Of a stretch of DNA of 31,733 nt, positions 8,887 through 17,825 are shown one piece after another. The stretch is from Candidatus Poseidoniaceae archaeon. GTDB taxonomy: Archaea > Thermoplasmatota > Poseidoniia > Poseidoniales > Poseidoniaceae. A program made the translations under genes and the position numbers. The notes beneath the pieces were generated by a model, which saw nothing but the letters and a program-made list of their open reading frames with translations, ran no database searches and was not told the origin of the DNA. How positions within the stretch are numbered: position 1 is the first letter of the stretch; the number at the start of each line of letters is the position of its first letter. The stretch lies in contig JAKURJ010000003.1 of assembly GCA_022452125.1 (NCBI GenBank), positions 1 through 31,733 on the forward strand, in the 5' to 3' direction.

Positions 8887-9353
8887 GAGGTAAGCTAGTT
8901 CGTGACCAATCCGGTGCAAGCACTGAATTAGGATACATTTTCACATTTTTACTAGGAGTTCTGTTCCTTTCGATGTTTAGCGTCTGGGCATTCGGCTTAG
9001 AGACCTCAACTCGGGAAAATTGGAACACTACTGCGGTGGATGTCAACATGGCAGATATTGCGGCGGCTGTGGAAAGAGCAGATCTTGCTAGCAGAGAAGA
9101 TAGCAGTGTGCGCTATGCAGAAGTTGTTAGTTGGCGACTAACTGAAGCAGATGAATCCGAATTCGTTTTGACTCTAGATGATGAGGGCCTACATTTGGAC
9201 CATCCAGAGAATGTGCTGGATAGAGATGTTTCGATTTCAGCCACAGGTTCAGGAACTTATGATGGCAGAATTACTCTATCTGGAACTACAGAGATTTGGG
9301 TTGTCTATGATGAAGGAGTAACCTACCTAACAAACACTAGGCCCGATTTCTAA
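8883..9353 (+). CDS. Small pilin-like protein, third gene of operon
   Basis: A 156-residue protein whose ATG overlaps the preceding stop. A GGAGG ribosome site at 8871-8875 is again seven bases upstream. Its N terminus (RDQSGASTELGYIFTFLLGVL) is a short basic leader followed by one hydrophobic helix (about residues 18-40), matching archaeal prepilin-like proteins. The small beta-rich ectodomain is the size of an ordinary pilin. It may be the major or partner subunit for the two larger proteins encoded upstream; this is inference from operon order. The TAA stop directly abuts the stop of the convergent STAND gene, with no intergenic base. Confidence 0.82.
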   Translation: MRGKLVRDQSGASTELGYIFTFLLGVLFLSMFSVWAFGLETSTRENWNTTAVDVNMADIAAAVERADLASREDSSVRYAEVVSWRLTEADESEFVLTLDDEGLHLDHPENVLDRDVSISATGSGTYDGRITLSGTTEIWVVYDEGVTYLTNTRPDF

Positions 9354-11879
9354 TCAGCGACCCATGACAGCCGTGTGAACCATCATCTGGACTTCTCGCA
9401 TTCTAGTTTGGGCACCTAACTCTCTGAACACCGAAAGTGCACGTTGCAGATACTCCATTCGACGTTGTCTGTCAGGAGCAACTCCTCCTAGTCTCGCTAG
9501 TAATTCTCCAATTTGCATTCGCAAATCATTGGCTTCAGAGATGACTAGAGCTTCACGATAGCGCTCTAGCGCTTCCTCAATTCGTCCACTATCTTGCAGA
9601 ACTTCTCCCAACAATATGGAAACTTCCACTAGTGCAAGAGGGTCCCCTGCTTCTCCCATAGTTGACAGAGCATCTGTGTAATGATGAAGTGCTAAATCTG
9701 CATCTCCACTCTTAGCATAGTAGCGACCGAGCACCGCTCTTGCACGTGCATGCAAAATTGCATCTTCTCCAGATTCTGAGCGCTCATATGAAGATAATGC
9801 ATGGTCTCTAGCTCGGTCACTCTCACCAAGGTCCAATAGTGCTCTTGCGAGAACAATTTGCGCTGGAATCAACTCCAGTGAATCATCACTAGAAAGAATA
9901 TTTTCTACTTCAGAATATGCTTCTAATGCCTTATTCTTATCACCGCTACGCCTCAAGATGTAACCCATATTGTTGTATGAGCGAGCAGCACCAACTGCAT
10001 CACCGATAGAAATGAACAATTCTAGGGCCTTTCTATGCATGTTTAGACTCGAATCTGAGTCTCCTCGCTTCAGGGAGATATCTGCTAAGTTCGACAGAAT
10101 ATCTGCGATTACATCGTCAAGGCCTGCCGCCTCCGCTGGAGGCTTAGCTTGACTGAACGCTTCTTCCGCTTCGTCGAATCTTCCAAGAAGCGCCAGAACT
10201 TCACCACGCAATCTATCAATTCGACATGCGCTTTCAGCACCCACAGATTTTGTATCAACAGACTCTAAGAGTCCGAGCAACTCGATGTGACCCTCTTTGA
10301 TTAGATTGCGTCCCTCTTCCACGATAATGTTAGTTGCATCTTCGTGTCTAGATGATGAAATTAGATGATAGATCAATTCCAAAGCGATTTGGCTAGAACT
10401 TGATTGCTTCTCATACCACGTAACCGCTTTATTGTGCAACTCTTCTTTGGATTGCTTGTCAAGACTCTGTAGAAGGAATTCTCGAATTAAATCGTGGACG
10501 TCATATGTCTCTGAATCTGCGTGTCTTGCTAGGCCTGACTCCACAAGAGAGTCTAATTCATCAACATTCAAGCCCTGTTCAGTTAATGCTTCGAGTTCTA
10601 TTGGTTCACGGAATACAGACAGTGCGCCTAACAATCTCTTTTGCTCTCCAGTGAGTTTCGAGAAAATCTCGATGTTTACGTAATTCTCCAAAGATTCGTG
10701 GAATGCTCCAGCCGACGCTCCACGGTTGATCAATTCCAACACGAGTGGATGCCCACGACTTAACGAGTGAATGTAGAGCAATTTTTCTTGGTCCAAATCA
10801 TCGAATGCTGATAGGAGTGAACGAGTAGAATTTTGGTCAAGCCCTTCCAAAGGTAGGACAAGGGATACAATTCTTCCATCTGCGTCCTTCAAAGGTACAA
10901 CTTCCTTGAATGAGCGGGAGAATATGACTAATCCAACATCACCCTCACATTCCACCAAACCTCTAGATAGAGCTTGGATTGTTTGGTGAAGTGTCTTATC
11001 GCTGACCTTATGGTAATCATCTATCACAATCAATGCAGGCGAATTAGATAGGGCATCCAAGATAATTCGTGCAGCATCCGCAGCCTTAGGAACAGGGGTC
11101 GCTGAAATATAATCAGCGAGCATTGAGTCCCCAATGTTAGATAGCCAGTCAGCCAGACTTTCAAAGAAGGCTCGGCTACCGTCCCAATCTTGACAGCGGT
11201 GGTACATCAAGTTCCTGCGATGCATGAAAGATTCAATCACTTTAGCAGCCATTGATGTTTTTCCTATTCCTGCAATTCCAGGAATCATCAGAGTAGTTGA
11301 ACGTGCTTCAAGAAGATTAACCATATTCTCTAATTCTGTTGAGCGACCATAGAAGTGGCGTAGTCGAGGGAGGTCTCCCAAACTGGTGACTAATTGTTTC
11401 TCAACATGTTTCGACAAATCTCGCTCTACCAAATCGGCAGATAGAGACCTGACATCTAAAACACCATTGTCATCGAGATATCTAATGACATCAACTGGAC
11501 GCATAGTGAATGGCAACTTATCTTGGATTTCTCCAAGGGTTGAAGCAATCGTATTACCTCCTGGCAAAATAGCTCGCAGCTGGAATTCTCTTAGACGCTT
11601 CCAAGTATCTTCAGCAAGATTCATTCCCGAATCGGTTAGGAAATACGCCTTGCGTTTACGGCTAACTCCCTGAACGTGGGCCTGTCTCTCCACGAGTAGT
11701 CCTTGGTCTTTCAATCCTGCAATTGCCCTTGGAACATTCGAGCGAGCGATTGCTACAGCGTTTGCTATTCCCATTTGAGATAGCGCAAATGGAACTTCAA
11801 CCGAATTCATGAAGTCCGCAAAATCAGACAAATGCAGTAGGATTCTTTCCTGAACGCCTGGCTTTGGTCGCGCGGCCAT
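9354..11879 (-). CDS. STAND-type signalling ATPase: winged helix, NTPase, TPR
   Basis: An 841-residue cytoplasmic signalling protein. Residues about 8-100 form a winged-helix DNA-binding domain (MarR/ArsR-like, with a basic wing around RKRKAYFLTDSG). The NTPase begins after FYGRSTELE (176-184). It contains Walker A GIAGIGKTS (201-209), Walker B LIVIDDYHK (283-291), a sensor-like VIFSRS (318-323) and the GHPL motif (376-379) typical of STAND ATPases. From about residue 520 the sequence becomes helical, with tetratricopeptide-type repeats such as EAYSEVENIL and ALHHYTDALSTM. This domain order resembles MalT-type regulators, except that the DNA-binding domain is at the N terminus. The protein probably switches transcription on ligand or protein binding to the TPR region. 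It lies tail to tail with the pilin-like operon, which may be a target, although nothing in the sequence proves this. Confidence 0.9.
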   Translation of the reverse strand: MAARPKPGVQERILLHLSDFADFMNSVEVPFALSQMGIANAVAIARSNVPRAIAGLKDQGLLVERQAHVQGVSRKRKAYFLTDSGMNLAEDTWKRLREFQLRAILPGGNTIASTLGEIQDKLPFTMRPVDVIRYLDDNGVLDVRSLSADLVERDLSKHVEKQLVTSLGDLPRLRHFYGRSTELENMVNLLEARSTTLMIPGIAGIGKTSMAAKVIESFMHRRNLMYHRCQDWDGSRAFFESLADWLSNIGDSMLADYISATPVPKAADAARIILDALSNSPALIVIDDYHKVSDKTLHQTIQALSRGLVECEGDVGLVIFSRSFKEVVPLKDADGRIVSLVLPLEGLDQNSTRSLLSAFDDLDQEKLLYIHSLSRGHPLVLELINRGASAGAFHESLENYVNIEIFSKLTGEQKRLLGALSVFREPIELEALTEQGLNVDELDSLVESGLARHADSETYDVHDLIREFLLQSLDKQSKEELHNKAVTWYEKQSSSSQIALELIYHLISSSRHEDATNIIVEEGRNLIKEGHIELLGLLESVDTKSVGAESACRIDRLRGEVLALLGRFDEAEEAFSQAKPPAEAAGLDDVIADILSNLADISLKRGDSDSSLNMHRKALELFISIGDAVGAARSYNNMGYILRRSGDKNKALEAYSEVENILSSDDSLELIPAQIVLARALLDLGESDRARDHALSSYERSESGEDAILHARARAVLGRYYAKSGDADLALHHYTDALSTMGEAGDPLALVEVSILLGEVLQDSGRIEEALERYREALVISEANDLRMQIGELLARLGGVAPDRQRRMEYLQRALSVFRELGAQTRMREVQMMVHTAVMGR

Positions 11880-11932
11880 AACTTTTCATCCCCCCAGTCC
11901 TCTTAGAGTGTTGTGTCTCCCCGTCCGAGGAA

Positions 11933-14900
11933 TCACTGTTGTGGAGGTCTGTAGTTTGGATCTGCAACCCACTGGTTAGACTGCGCATCCCAAATCCAAC
12001 CTGGATGTTGCGGTTGTGCCGCAGGTACTGGAGCCGGAGCAGGTGTCAGTTCACCTGCTGCTTGCTCCGCAGCCCTTGCCTTAGCCCAAGCGTATGGGTC
12101 CTCTTGCTTCTGTTGTTCCATGACGGCTTCAGGGTCATCTTCAAACTCTTCTTCAAACTCTAAGAAGAAGAACGCACCGACACCCAATAGAATTGCAAAT
12201 GCTACCACTGCGATGACAATCCAAACCCATGTAGCTAATCCCCCCGAATCAGGTTCGCCGCTTTGAAGAGTTATCCTGTTGTTGTCATCCTTACCAATGA
12301 ACTGACCATCTTGTGCGAAGTAAATTTGGTAATCACCATCATCGCCTAACTGTGAGGATGAAATCTCCATCGACCATGTTCCATCAGCAGATACAACAGT
12401 CGTGTTCAGCAATGTATCTCCCTTCAGGAGACGTGCCTTGACCTGCGAATTAGGTAATCCTGTTCCCTGGAATTCTGCCGAATCTCCAAAGGTAACTGTT
12501 CCTGTATCGCTTCTTTGTGCTGTGAACTCAACACCCTTTACGATGAAGTTAACCTGATAGGAATAAGCCACAGAGTCGTATATGTCCCTTGCTTCAAACA
12601 TGACTCCTTGCATCGACCAATCGGAAATTTCACTCGACGTTTGATACATTGAATCCATTGGGTTGTAAATTGCTTTACCTTCAGGCGTGATTCTGATGTG
12701 ATATGCATAATCATCATCGATTGCGGTTGAAGGGTCATCACGGATATCGAAAACCATGTGGCTGGATTGTGGCCCAACTCCATCTGAATCGTTGAAGTAA
12801 TTCAGCAAGTTGATCTCTACACCTTCGCCACACTTGTCGAATGCACTAGACCTTTCATCACAGAAGATTGTGACAGTGTCAACCCACCCGTCTGGATTGA
12901 AAGTAGGTGCAATGTTGTCTGCATCAGCAGGATTGTCAATGATAATACGTACAGTTTCAATCATTGAATAATCTACACCATCGTAAGCCTTGACATTCAC
13001 TTCGTATTGCTGGTCGTGAATCAAATCGCTGGTATCCCAATAAGTCATCCATGCACCGTTAGGCTGGAATGTAGTAATTGGGTCAGGACCACTGTTCAGT
13101 TCTATACCGCTAGCTAAATCGACAACCGAGATTTCAACCCTAGTCACTTGACCGTCGTTGTCCCTTGCTACACCACTGATGATTGTCTCCTCAGATGCAC
13201 GAACGCTCTCCATCGGCAGAGGTTCACTCACTTGGACAATTGGAATTCTGTTGTCGTTGTCAATGTTGATTGTAACAACTTCAGGGTTACAGACATCAAC
13301 AGTTTCGTGACAGTAATTCGCATCGCTTGCCCATACTGTGAATGTGTATGAACCGCTAGGTAGAGATGAGAAGTTCCATGAATCAGACCAAACTGTTCCG
13401 CCACCGTTGTTTGCTGGATAGTTTGCTGAGTAGTTGTTAGGACCAACTACACTGAACCAGATGTCGCGAATGTCGCTACCTTGGACACCTTGGTAGTCAT
13501 CAGAAGCTGTTCCACTGAACAATACCTCTTGACCATCATGTGTTGAGCCATCCAATGGCGAATCTAGGTTAATGGTTGGAGGATTGATGTTCAGCTTGAA
13601 AATACGAGTTGTGACAATCGATTCATCCAAACCGTCGTATGAACGGATTCTGAAAGTAACATCTTCTTCGAAGTGATTTGCCATATCCCAATCGAAACTC
13701 CATGACTTGAATGGCCAGTTACTCATAGTAACTTCACCATTTGCTCCAGACGTATCAGTTGCCAAATACCAATCTGAACTACCATGAGGTTGGATTTCGA
13801 CTCGCTTTATGTCTCCGAATTGCTTCAACCAAGAATCATAATCGTTGAAGTAAGGTCCGGAAATTCCGTCATGAGCAGAACCTGGTAGCGATATTGTTCT
13901 CGCAAAAGAAGTCCCATCATTCTGGTCAACGCTAACCGATGGCTCGATGTTGGCCAGATTAATTACTTCATCAACCATTCCAGTAAGCGTGAAATCATGT
14001 GTTGAAGTTCCCTTGCTGAACTTCTTGGCCTCAACAGAGTAAGTTGGCATTTCTCTGCCACCACTCTGACAATCAGGATCTTGTCCGTCGACTAAAGTGT
14101 CTCCGTCATTGTCAGTTCCATCTCCACAAGAATCCTCACCTAGGCCCGTAGCAACATGGTCCCAGTTGGTGTCGATGTGGAAGTTAGACGGTAAGGTAAC
14201 CCAAGGAGTGAATCCGAAGGCATCTGTAGTCATATTGTACAGTGGCTTACCATTTGCATCCTTGATTGTAACCAGGGCATCCGCAACCTGTGAGTTGTCA
14301 GCCTTAACCTGATAGCGAACTAGTTCACCTTGTTCAACCTGAACACCCCAAGCCGTATTCTGATTTTGAATGTGAATCTTGGAACGGTCGAAGTTCTGCA
14401 CATCTGAGTATGTGAACGTAGTCGCATTTTGGTTGACCTCCATTGAAAGAGGCATGAAGCGAGGAGGCCATTCCGCAGTTAGTGGCGGCTTGATACACTC
14501 TGAAGAATCCCATGGGCATTCTGCACCGCCCCAAGAAAGAGAGACTGGGTAAAGTTCGTTGCCGCCTGGGTCAGGCATGAACTCGCTCTGAACTGCCACT
14601 CTTGATTCTGTGACATTGTAAATCTGTGAAGCATTTGAGTAAGAGTTCTCTGAGAAGTATGCGATTGAACCGTACTTGTTACCATAATTATCATCATAAA
14701 GTGAAACATTAGCTGCGAATCCTCCGACTTCAATATCGTTACCTTGAGCGTTTACAATTCCACCCTTGATTCTGAATCCATCACCGAGGTTGTTTGTGAC
14801 GATGTTATCCATGAATGTCGCTGAGGACATGTAGACGTGGAATGCAGGACATGGGAAGTCCCCTCCATACATGTACTGAGAATTACATGTTCCAGTATTG

Positions 14901-16219
14901 TTGGAAACTACGTTGTTGGCGAAGTATAGTCTTGCCTTGGTAGGTGCAGGGACGTTCCATCCCTGGTCCTTGTGATGGTATTCACCAATCAGAACGGGTT
15001 CTTTTGCAGTGTTTAGGATGGTGTTGTTTTCTGCGGAAACATCTGATTCGCCATATACCCACAATCCGTTCCATCCACCGATTGGTCCAATGACGTTGTT
15101 ATTGATTGTAACAAAAGACGACCTGATACCGAAACCTGAACCTTCAGAAGACCCCGAGATTGTGTTGCGCTCTGCAACTACAATAGCGCCATCGTATGCT
15201 GTAATTCCTGCACCCTCGGTTGGAGTGATTGTGTTATCAGAAATTACGAACGTGTATTGCTGTCCATTAGTCACCAAGTGGGAATTTGTATCGATAGCGT
15301 TACACTTTGAAGTGATGGTTGAATTGGTAAGATACCCACTGCTTGAACGCAGGAAAGCACCGTATGAATTCTCTGAGATAGAAACTGTATCCATCCTAAC
15401 GAAGGAGTTCTCCAGATAAATCGCTGAGCGACCTCCACCTTGTTGACCACAATCGGTTTCCTCGCCGGTAAATGCAGAGTTTAGAATCTGCATAACAACC
15501 AATCCAGCACCGGCACCATAGGCCTGTATTGCTGCTCCTTGGTAGCCTTGTCCATCGGTACCAACAACGAATGTTCCGCCATCAAGAGTAGGCGAAGCGC
15601 CATCAAACGCCAGTATATTTGTAGTATTGATGTCAATGAAAGTAGGATTTGTTACGCTAAGACTTGCACCATCGAAAATCATTGCACCGTACTTGATTGT
15701 ACCCTGGCCATCAATGTCGACTGGTATTCCATACGCACCATCGAGGGTGACATGGTTCATTCGAGTGAGTGATTGATCGATTGTTGAAGCTAAGTAAATC
15801 CCGGAACCGCATGACATGTCAGGGTTGAAAACTCCAGTAACGTAACAACGTCCAGTTTGGTTAGGAGCGGGAGCCGCTGCTGAACCCCAAATGAATCGAA
15901 TTGGAGAACCTGTACTAGCCTGTGATGCCCCACAGGAGGAATCTCCAGCACAAATCGAACCTTGTATCTGGATATTCTTGTCTGCTGGAACATTGATTGT
16001 TGTACCTGCATTGATGATCAACTTAGCACCACCTGCAACCAGTAAATCACCGTCTAGGTTCATCACTCCAGTCCATGTTTCTGTTCCTGTTATTGTTCCT
16101 GATGTAGTCTCATTAACAGCCATGACTGTTGGTGCAGTCGAAACCATGGTTACGAATAGGGAAACCAAGAATAGACTTACTAGACCGATGCTCTTACTTT
16201 TTTGGACGTTTGCTGACAT
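11933..16219 (-). CDS. Giant beta-helix surface protein with C-terminal anchor and Trp/Pro-rich tail
   Basis: A 1428-residue cell-surface protein. A signal peptide (about residues 9-34, ending TVMA) follows the ATG, and a GAGAGGG ribosome site lies seven bases upstream. Residues about 50-520 have the Asn/Gly-rich rhythm of a right-handed parallel beta-helix (ENNTILN, SNNTGTC, ISGSSEGSG), as in NosD- or pectate lyase-like folds. A Ca-loop-like cysteine pair, CGDGTDNDGDTLVDGQDPDC, lies near residue 700. Ig- or cadherin-like domains follow to about residue 1320. A transmembrane helix near 1330-1360 (VWIVIAVVAFAILLGVGAF) leads to an acidic stretch and a cytoplasmic tail rich in Pro and Ala. The tail includes GWIWDAQSNQWVADP. 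No catalytic residues were identified, so a carbohydrate-binding, adhesive or structural role is as likely as an enzymatic one. Confidence 0.88.
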   Translation of the reverse strand: MSANVQKSKSIGLVSLFLVSLFVTMVSTAPTVMAVNETTSGTITGTETWTGVMNLDGDLLVAGGAKLIINAGTTINVPADKNIQIQGSICAGDSSCGASQASTGSPIRFIWGSAAAPAPNQTGRCYVTGVFNPDMSCGSGIYLASTIDQSLTRMNHVTLDGAYGIPVDIDGQGTIKYGAMIFDGASLSVTNPTFIDINTTNILAFDGASPTLDGGTFVVGTDGQGYQGAAIQAYGAGAGLVVMQILNSAFTGEETDCGQQGGGRSAIYLENSFVRMDTVSISENSYGAFLRSSSGYLTNSTITSKCNAIDTNSHLVTNGQQYTFVISDNTITPTEGAGITAYDGAIVVAERNTISGSSEGSGFGIRSSFVTINNNVIGPIGGWNGLWVYGESDVSAENNTILNTAKEPVLIGEYHHKDQGWNVPAPTKARLYFANNVVSNNTGTCNSQYMYGGDFPCPAFHVYMSSATFMDNIVTNNLGDGFRIKGGIVNAQGNDIEVGGFAANVSLYDDNYGNKYGSIAYFSENSYSNASQIYNVTESRVAVQSEFMPDPGGNELYPVSLSWGGAECPWDSSECIKPPLTAEWPPRFMPLSMEVNQNATTFTYSDVQNFDRSKIHIQNQNTAWGVQVEQGELVRYQVKADNSQVADALVTIKDANGKPLYNMTTDAFGFTPWVTLPSNFHIDTNWDHVATGLGEDSCGDGTDNDGDTLVDGQDPDCQSGGREMPTYSVEAKKFSKGTSTHDFTLTGMVDEVINLANIEPSVSVDQNDGTSFARTISLPGSAHDGISGPYFNDYDSWLKQFGDIKRVEIQPHGSSDWYLATDTSGANGEVTMSNWPFKSWSFDWDMANHFEEDVTFRIRSYDGLDESIVTTRIFKLNINPPTINLDSPLDGSTHDGQEVLFSGTASDDYQGVQGSDIRDIWFSVVGPNNYSANYPANNGGGTVWSDSWNFSSLPSGSYTFTVWASDANYCHETVDVCNPEVVTINIDNDNRIPIVQVSEPLPMESVRASEETIISGVARDNDGQVTRVEISVVDLASGIELNSGPDPITTFQPNGAWMTYWDTSDLIHDQQYEVNVKAYDGVDYSMIETVRIIIDNPADADNIAPTFNPDGWVDTVTIFCDERSSAFDKCGEGVEINLLNYFNDSDGVGPQSSHMVFDIRDDPSTAIDDDYAYHIRITPEGKAIYNPMDSMYQTSSEISDWSMQGVMFEARDIYDSVAYSYQVNFIVKGVEFTAQRSDTGTVTFGDSAEFQGTGLPNSQVKARLLKGDTLLNTTVVSADGTWSMEISSSQLGDDGDYQIYFAQDGQFIGKDDNNRITLQSGEPDSGGLATWVWIVIAVVAFAILLGVGAFFFLEFEEEFEDDPEAVMEQQKQEDPYAWAKARAAEQAAGELTPAPAPVPAAQPQHPGWIWDAQSNQWVADPNYRPPQQ

Positions 16220-16412
16220 ATCAACACCCTCTCTAACTCTTCCAAAACAAAGACCAACTTAACACATTGGGCTTGTTTTCAATTGAAAAATATCAATTCG
16301 ACTTGAAAATATCACATATTTTGTTAGTAAAAAATAACATAATATCAATAACCGACAATAATATCAAAACGTAAAGAAGGGACTTTATGGCACGCAGTGT
16401 TACGTTCCGAGC
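16220..16412 (-). promoter_or_regulatory. AT-rich upstream region with four ATATCA repeats
   Basis: This 193-bp gene-free region lies between the protease stop and the beta-helix protein start. ATATCAA or ATATCAC occurs four times on the plus strand, at 16290, 16309, 16342 and 16361, in two pairs each spaced 19 bases apart. The first pair extends to TTGAAAAATATCA and TTGAAAATATCA. The region should contain the promoter of the minus-strand beta-helix gene. A minus-strand T6 run at 16329-16334 could end transcription of the protease gene. Some repetition is expected in such AT-rich sequence. Confidence 0.4.
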
Positions 16413-17630
16413 CTAGCAAGACACCGAAGCGCGTATTTCTTGTAACCATGATTCGCCGTCGATTGCACCATAGCCCCACCTAGAATCATGCTCAACTCCA
16501 TCTACCAATGGATTAGCAGAATTCATTAGGGCAGTCTTTACATCGAGAATACATTGAGTGTCAGGATTTCTTAAATCCGGCTCTGCCTCTAGAATCAATG
16601 CTAAGATACCAGAAACAAACACAGTTGCATCACTGGTTCCTGTAGAGGAGTAGTACTCACCGTCGAACGCAGTTGAAATTACCGACACACCAGGAGCTGA
16701 AATCTCAGGCTTTTGATGCGGATTTTGTCTTGATTCACCGTTACTATCTTCGGCTTCTCCCAAAGAAGAACCCTCCCATATCTCACCTGCTTCATCAATC
16801 GCAGCAACCGATATTGCTTCGTTGACATTGGAAGGTGTAGCCACTCTTCCATCATCTTCACTACCACCATCATTACCGGCTGCAGCTACAACATACACAC
16901 CATTTGCAATAGCCTGCCTTACAGAATTCGTTGTTGGGCCATCTCTGGTTGCATCAGGATCACTTTCACCTCCTAATGATAGCGAGATTATGTCTGCATC
17001 GAATGTTTTCCAACACCAATCGATAGCACTCGCAACCACATTTTGGTCCCCGCTATTCCCTCCTTCGCCATCGTCACCTAATGCTGCAGCCATGCCGAGA
17101 GTTACTCCAGGTGCTATACCTTTCATGTGCCCATCTGCAACCAGTATTCCTGCCATCATCGTGCCATGAGCTAGATTTCCATTGTCAACAGGTTGACTAG
17201 AGCCCGTGAAGAAATCCTTGAACACCAAGTCTGTATCTTCCAAATCTGGATGGCTGGTGTCTATTCCAGTATCAACCATACAGACTCTGATTCCATCCCC
17301 TGTGTATCCAGAGGATTGCAATTCCCTTGCACCTGAGTCTTCGAATGCCCATTCGGAAGTAGGCGGTGGAATTTCGATGAACAGCAATTGACTACGCCAT
17401 ATTGCCCAAAAGACAAGAATCAGAATCAAGAAAATTCCAACATTTGCCACACGTTGAGTTGTTCTTCTTGGCCTAGATACGACTGGAACAGGCACAGGTG
17501 CCCAGCCCATTACTTCGCCACGCCACCCTTCTTGATGACCAACCGTTGCAGAATCAGCAGCTGAAACAATTCGATTATCTGTGGGCTCAGGTATAAATTC
17601 AACATTATTGAACTCTTTTTCCTCCCACAT
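16413..17630 (-). CDS. Membrane-tethered subtilisin-like serine protease (S8)
   Basis: A 405-residue serine protease of the subtilisin family. The catalytic triad is visible as Asp120 in VCMVDTGIDTSHPDLE, His155 in NLAHGTMMAGILV and Ser333 in STGTSDATVFVSG. The oxyanion-hole Asn253 is in AAAGNDGG. Residues 1-60 are hydrophilic and probably cytoplasmic, with a GWAPVPVPVV stretch. A single membrane helix (about 61-79, with GIFLILILVFWAIW) orients the protease domain outside the cell. There is no recognisable I9 propeptide between the helix and the catalytic domain, so maturation may differ from secreted subtilases. The gene lies between two giant surface-protein genes on the same strand and could process such proteins; this is inference. 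It ends in TAG. Confidence 0.93.
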   Translation of the reverse strand: MWEEKEFNNVEFIPEPTDNRIVSAADSATVGHQEGWRGEVMGWAPVPVPVVSRPRRTTQRVANVGIFLILILVFWAIWRSQLLFIEIPPPTSEWAFEDSGARELQSSGYTGDGIRVCMVDTGIDTSHPDLEDTDLVFKDFFTGSSQPVDNGNLAHGTMMAGILVADGHMKGIAPGVTLGMAAALGDDGEGGNSGDQNVVASAIDWCWKTFDADIISLSLGGESDPDATRDGPTTNSVRQAIANGVYVVAAAGNDGGSEDDGRVATPSNVNEAISVAAIDEAGEIWEGSSLGEAEDSNGESRQNPHQKPEISAPGVSVISTAFDGEYYSSTGTSDATVFVSGILALILEAEPDLRNPDTQCILDVKTALMNSANPLVDGVEHDSRWGYGAIDGESWLQEIRASVSC

Positions 17631-17720
17631 ATGACAACGCTGACGCTCTTAATGCTTGAACATATGTCTGACTCCAACCTAATCTAAGCCCAATTAAAGG
17701 GCATGATTTGGTAGTGAGTA

Positions 17721-17825
17721 TCAGAAGCGACCAGAGGATCCCTTCTTTGCAGTCTTGAATCCACCGTACAGTACTAATCCAGTAAGCAGGATGATTACGA
17801 CAACCAACCAATCAGATTCGCCATC
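17721..17825 (-). other. In-frame membrane-anchor segment behind the amber stop of the oligosaccharyltransferase fusion
   Basis: Directly after the TAG at 17826-17828 the same frame reads on for 34 codons to a TGA at 17721-17723. The segment begins DGE, then SDWLVVVIILLTGLVLYGG, then FKTAKKGSSGRF. This is a textbook C-terminal anchor: an acidic or polar outside edge, a hydrophobic helix of about 18 residues, and a positively charged tail on the cytoplasmic side. It has no plausible start codon of its own. It is best explained as the original C terminus of the giant protein, cut off by a nonsense mutation, or reached by readthrough or recoding of TAG. A consensus error is also possible. Confidence 0.75.

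Noticed and set aside
16296..16412. In-frame hydrophobic reading past the TAG of the subtilase gene, resembling a second hidden anchor
   Set aside because: The frame after the TAG reads on for about 39 codons and includes a hydrophobic run, but this region is very AT-rich, overlaps the ATATCA repeats and the next gene's promoter, and AT-rich DNA translates into hydrophobic residues by composition. The protease already has an N-terminal anchor.
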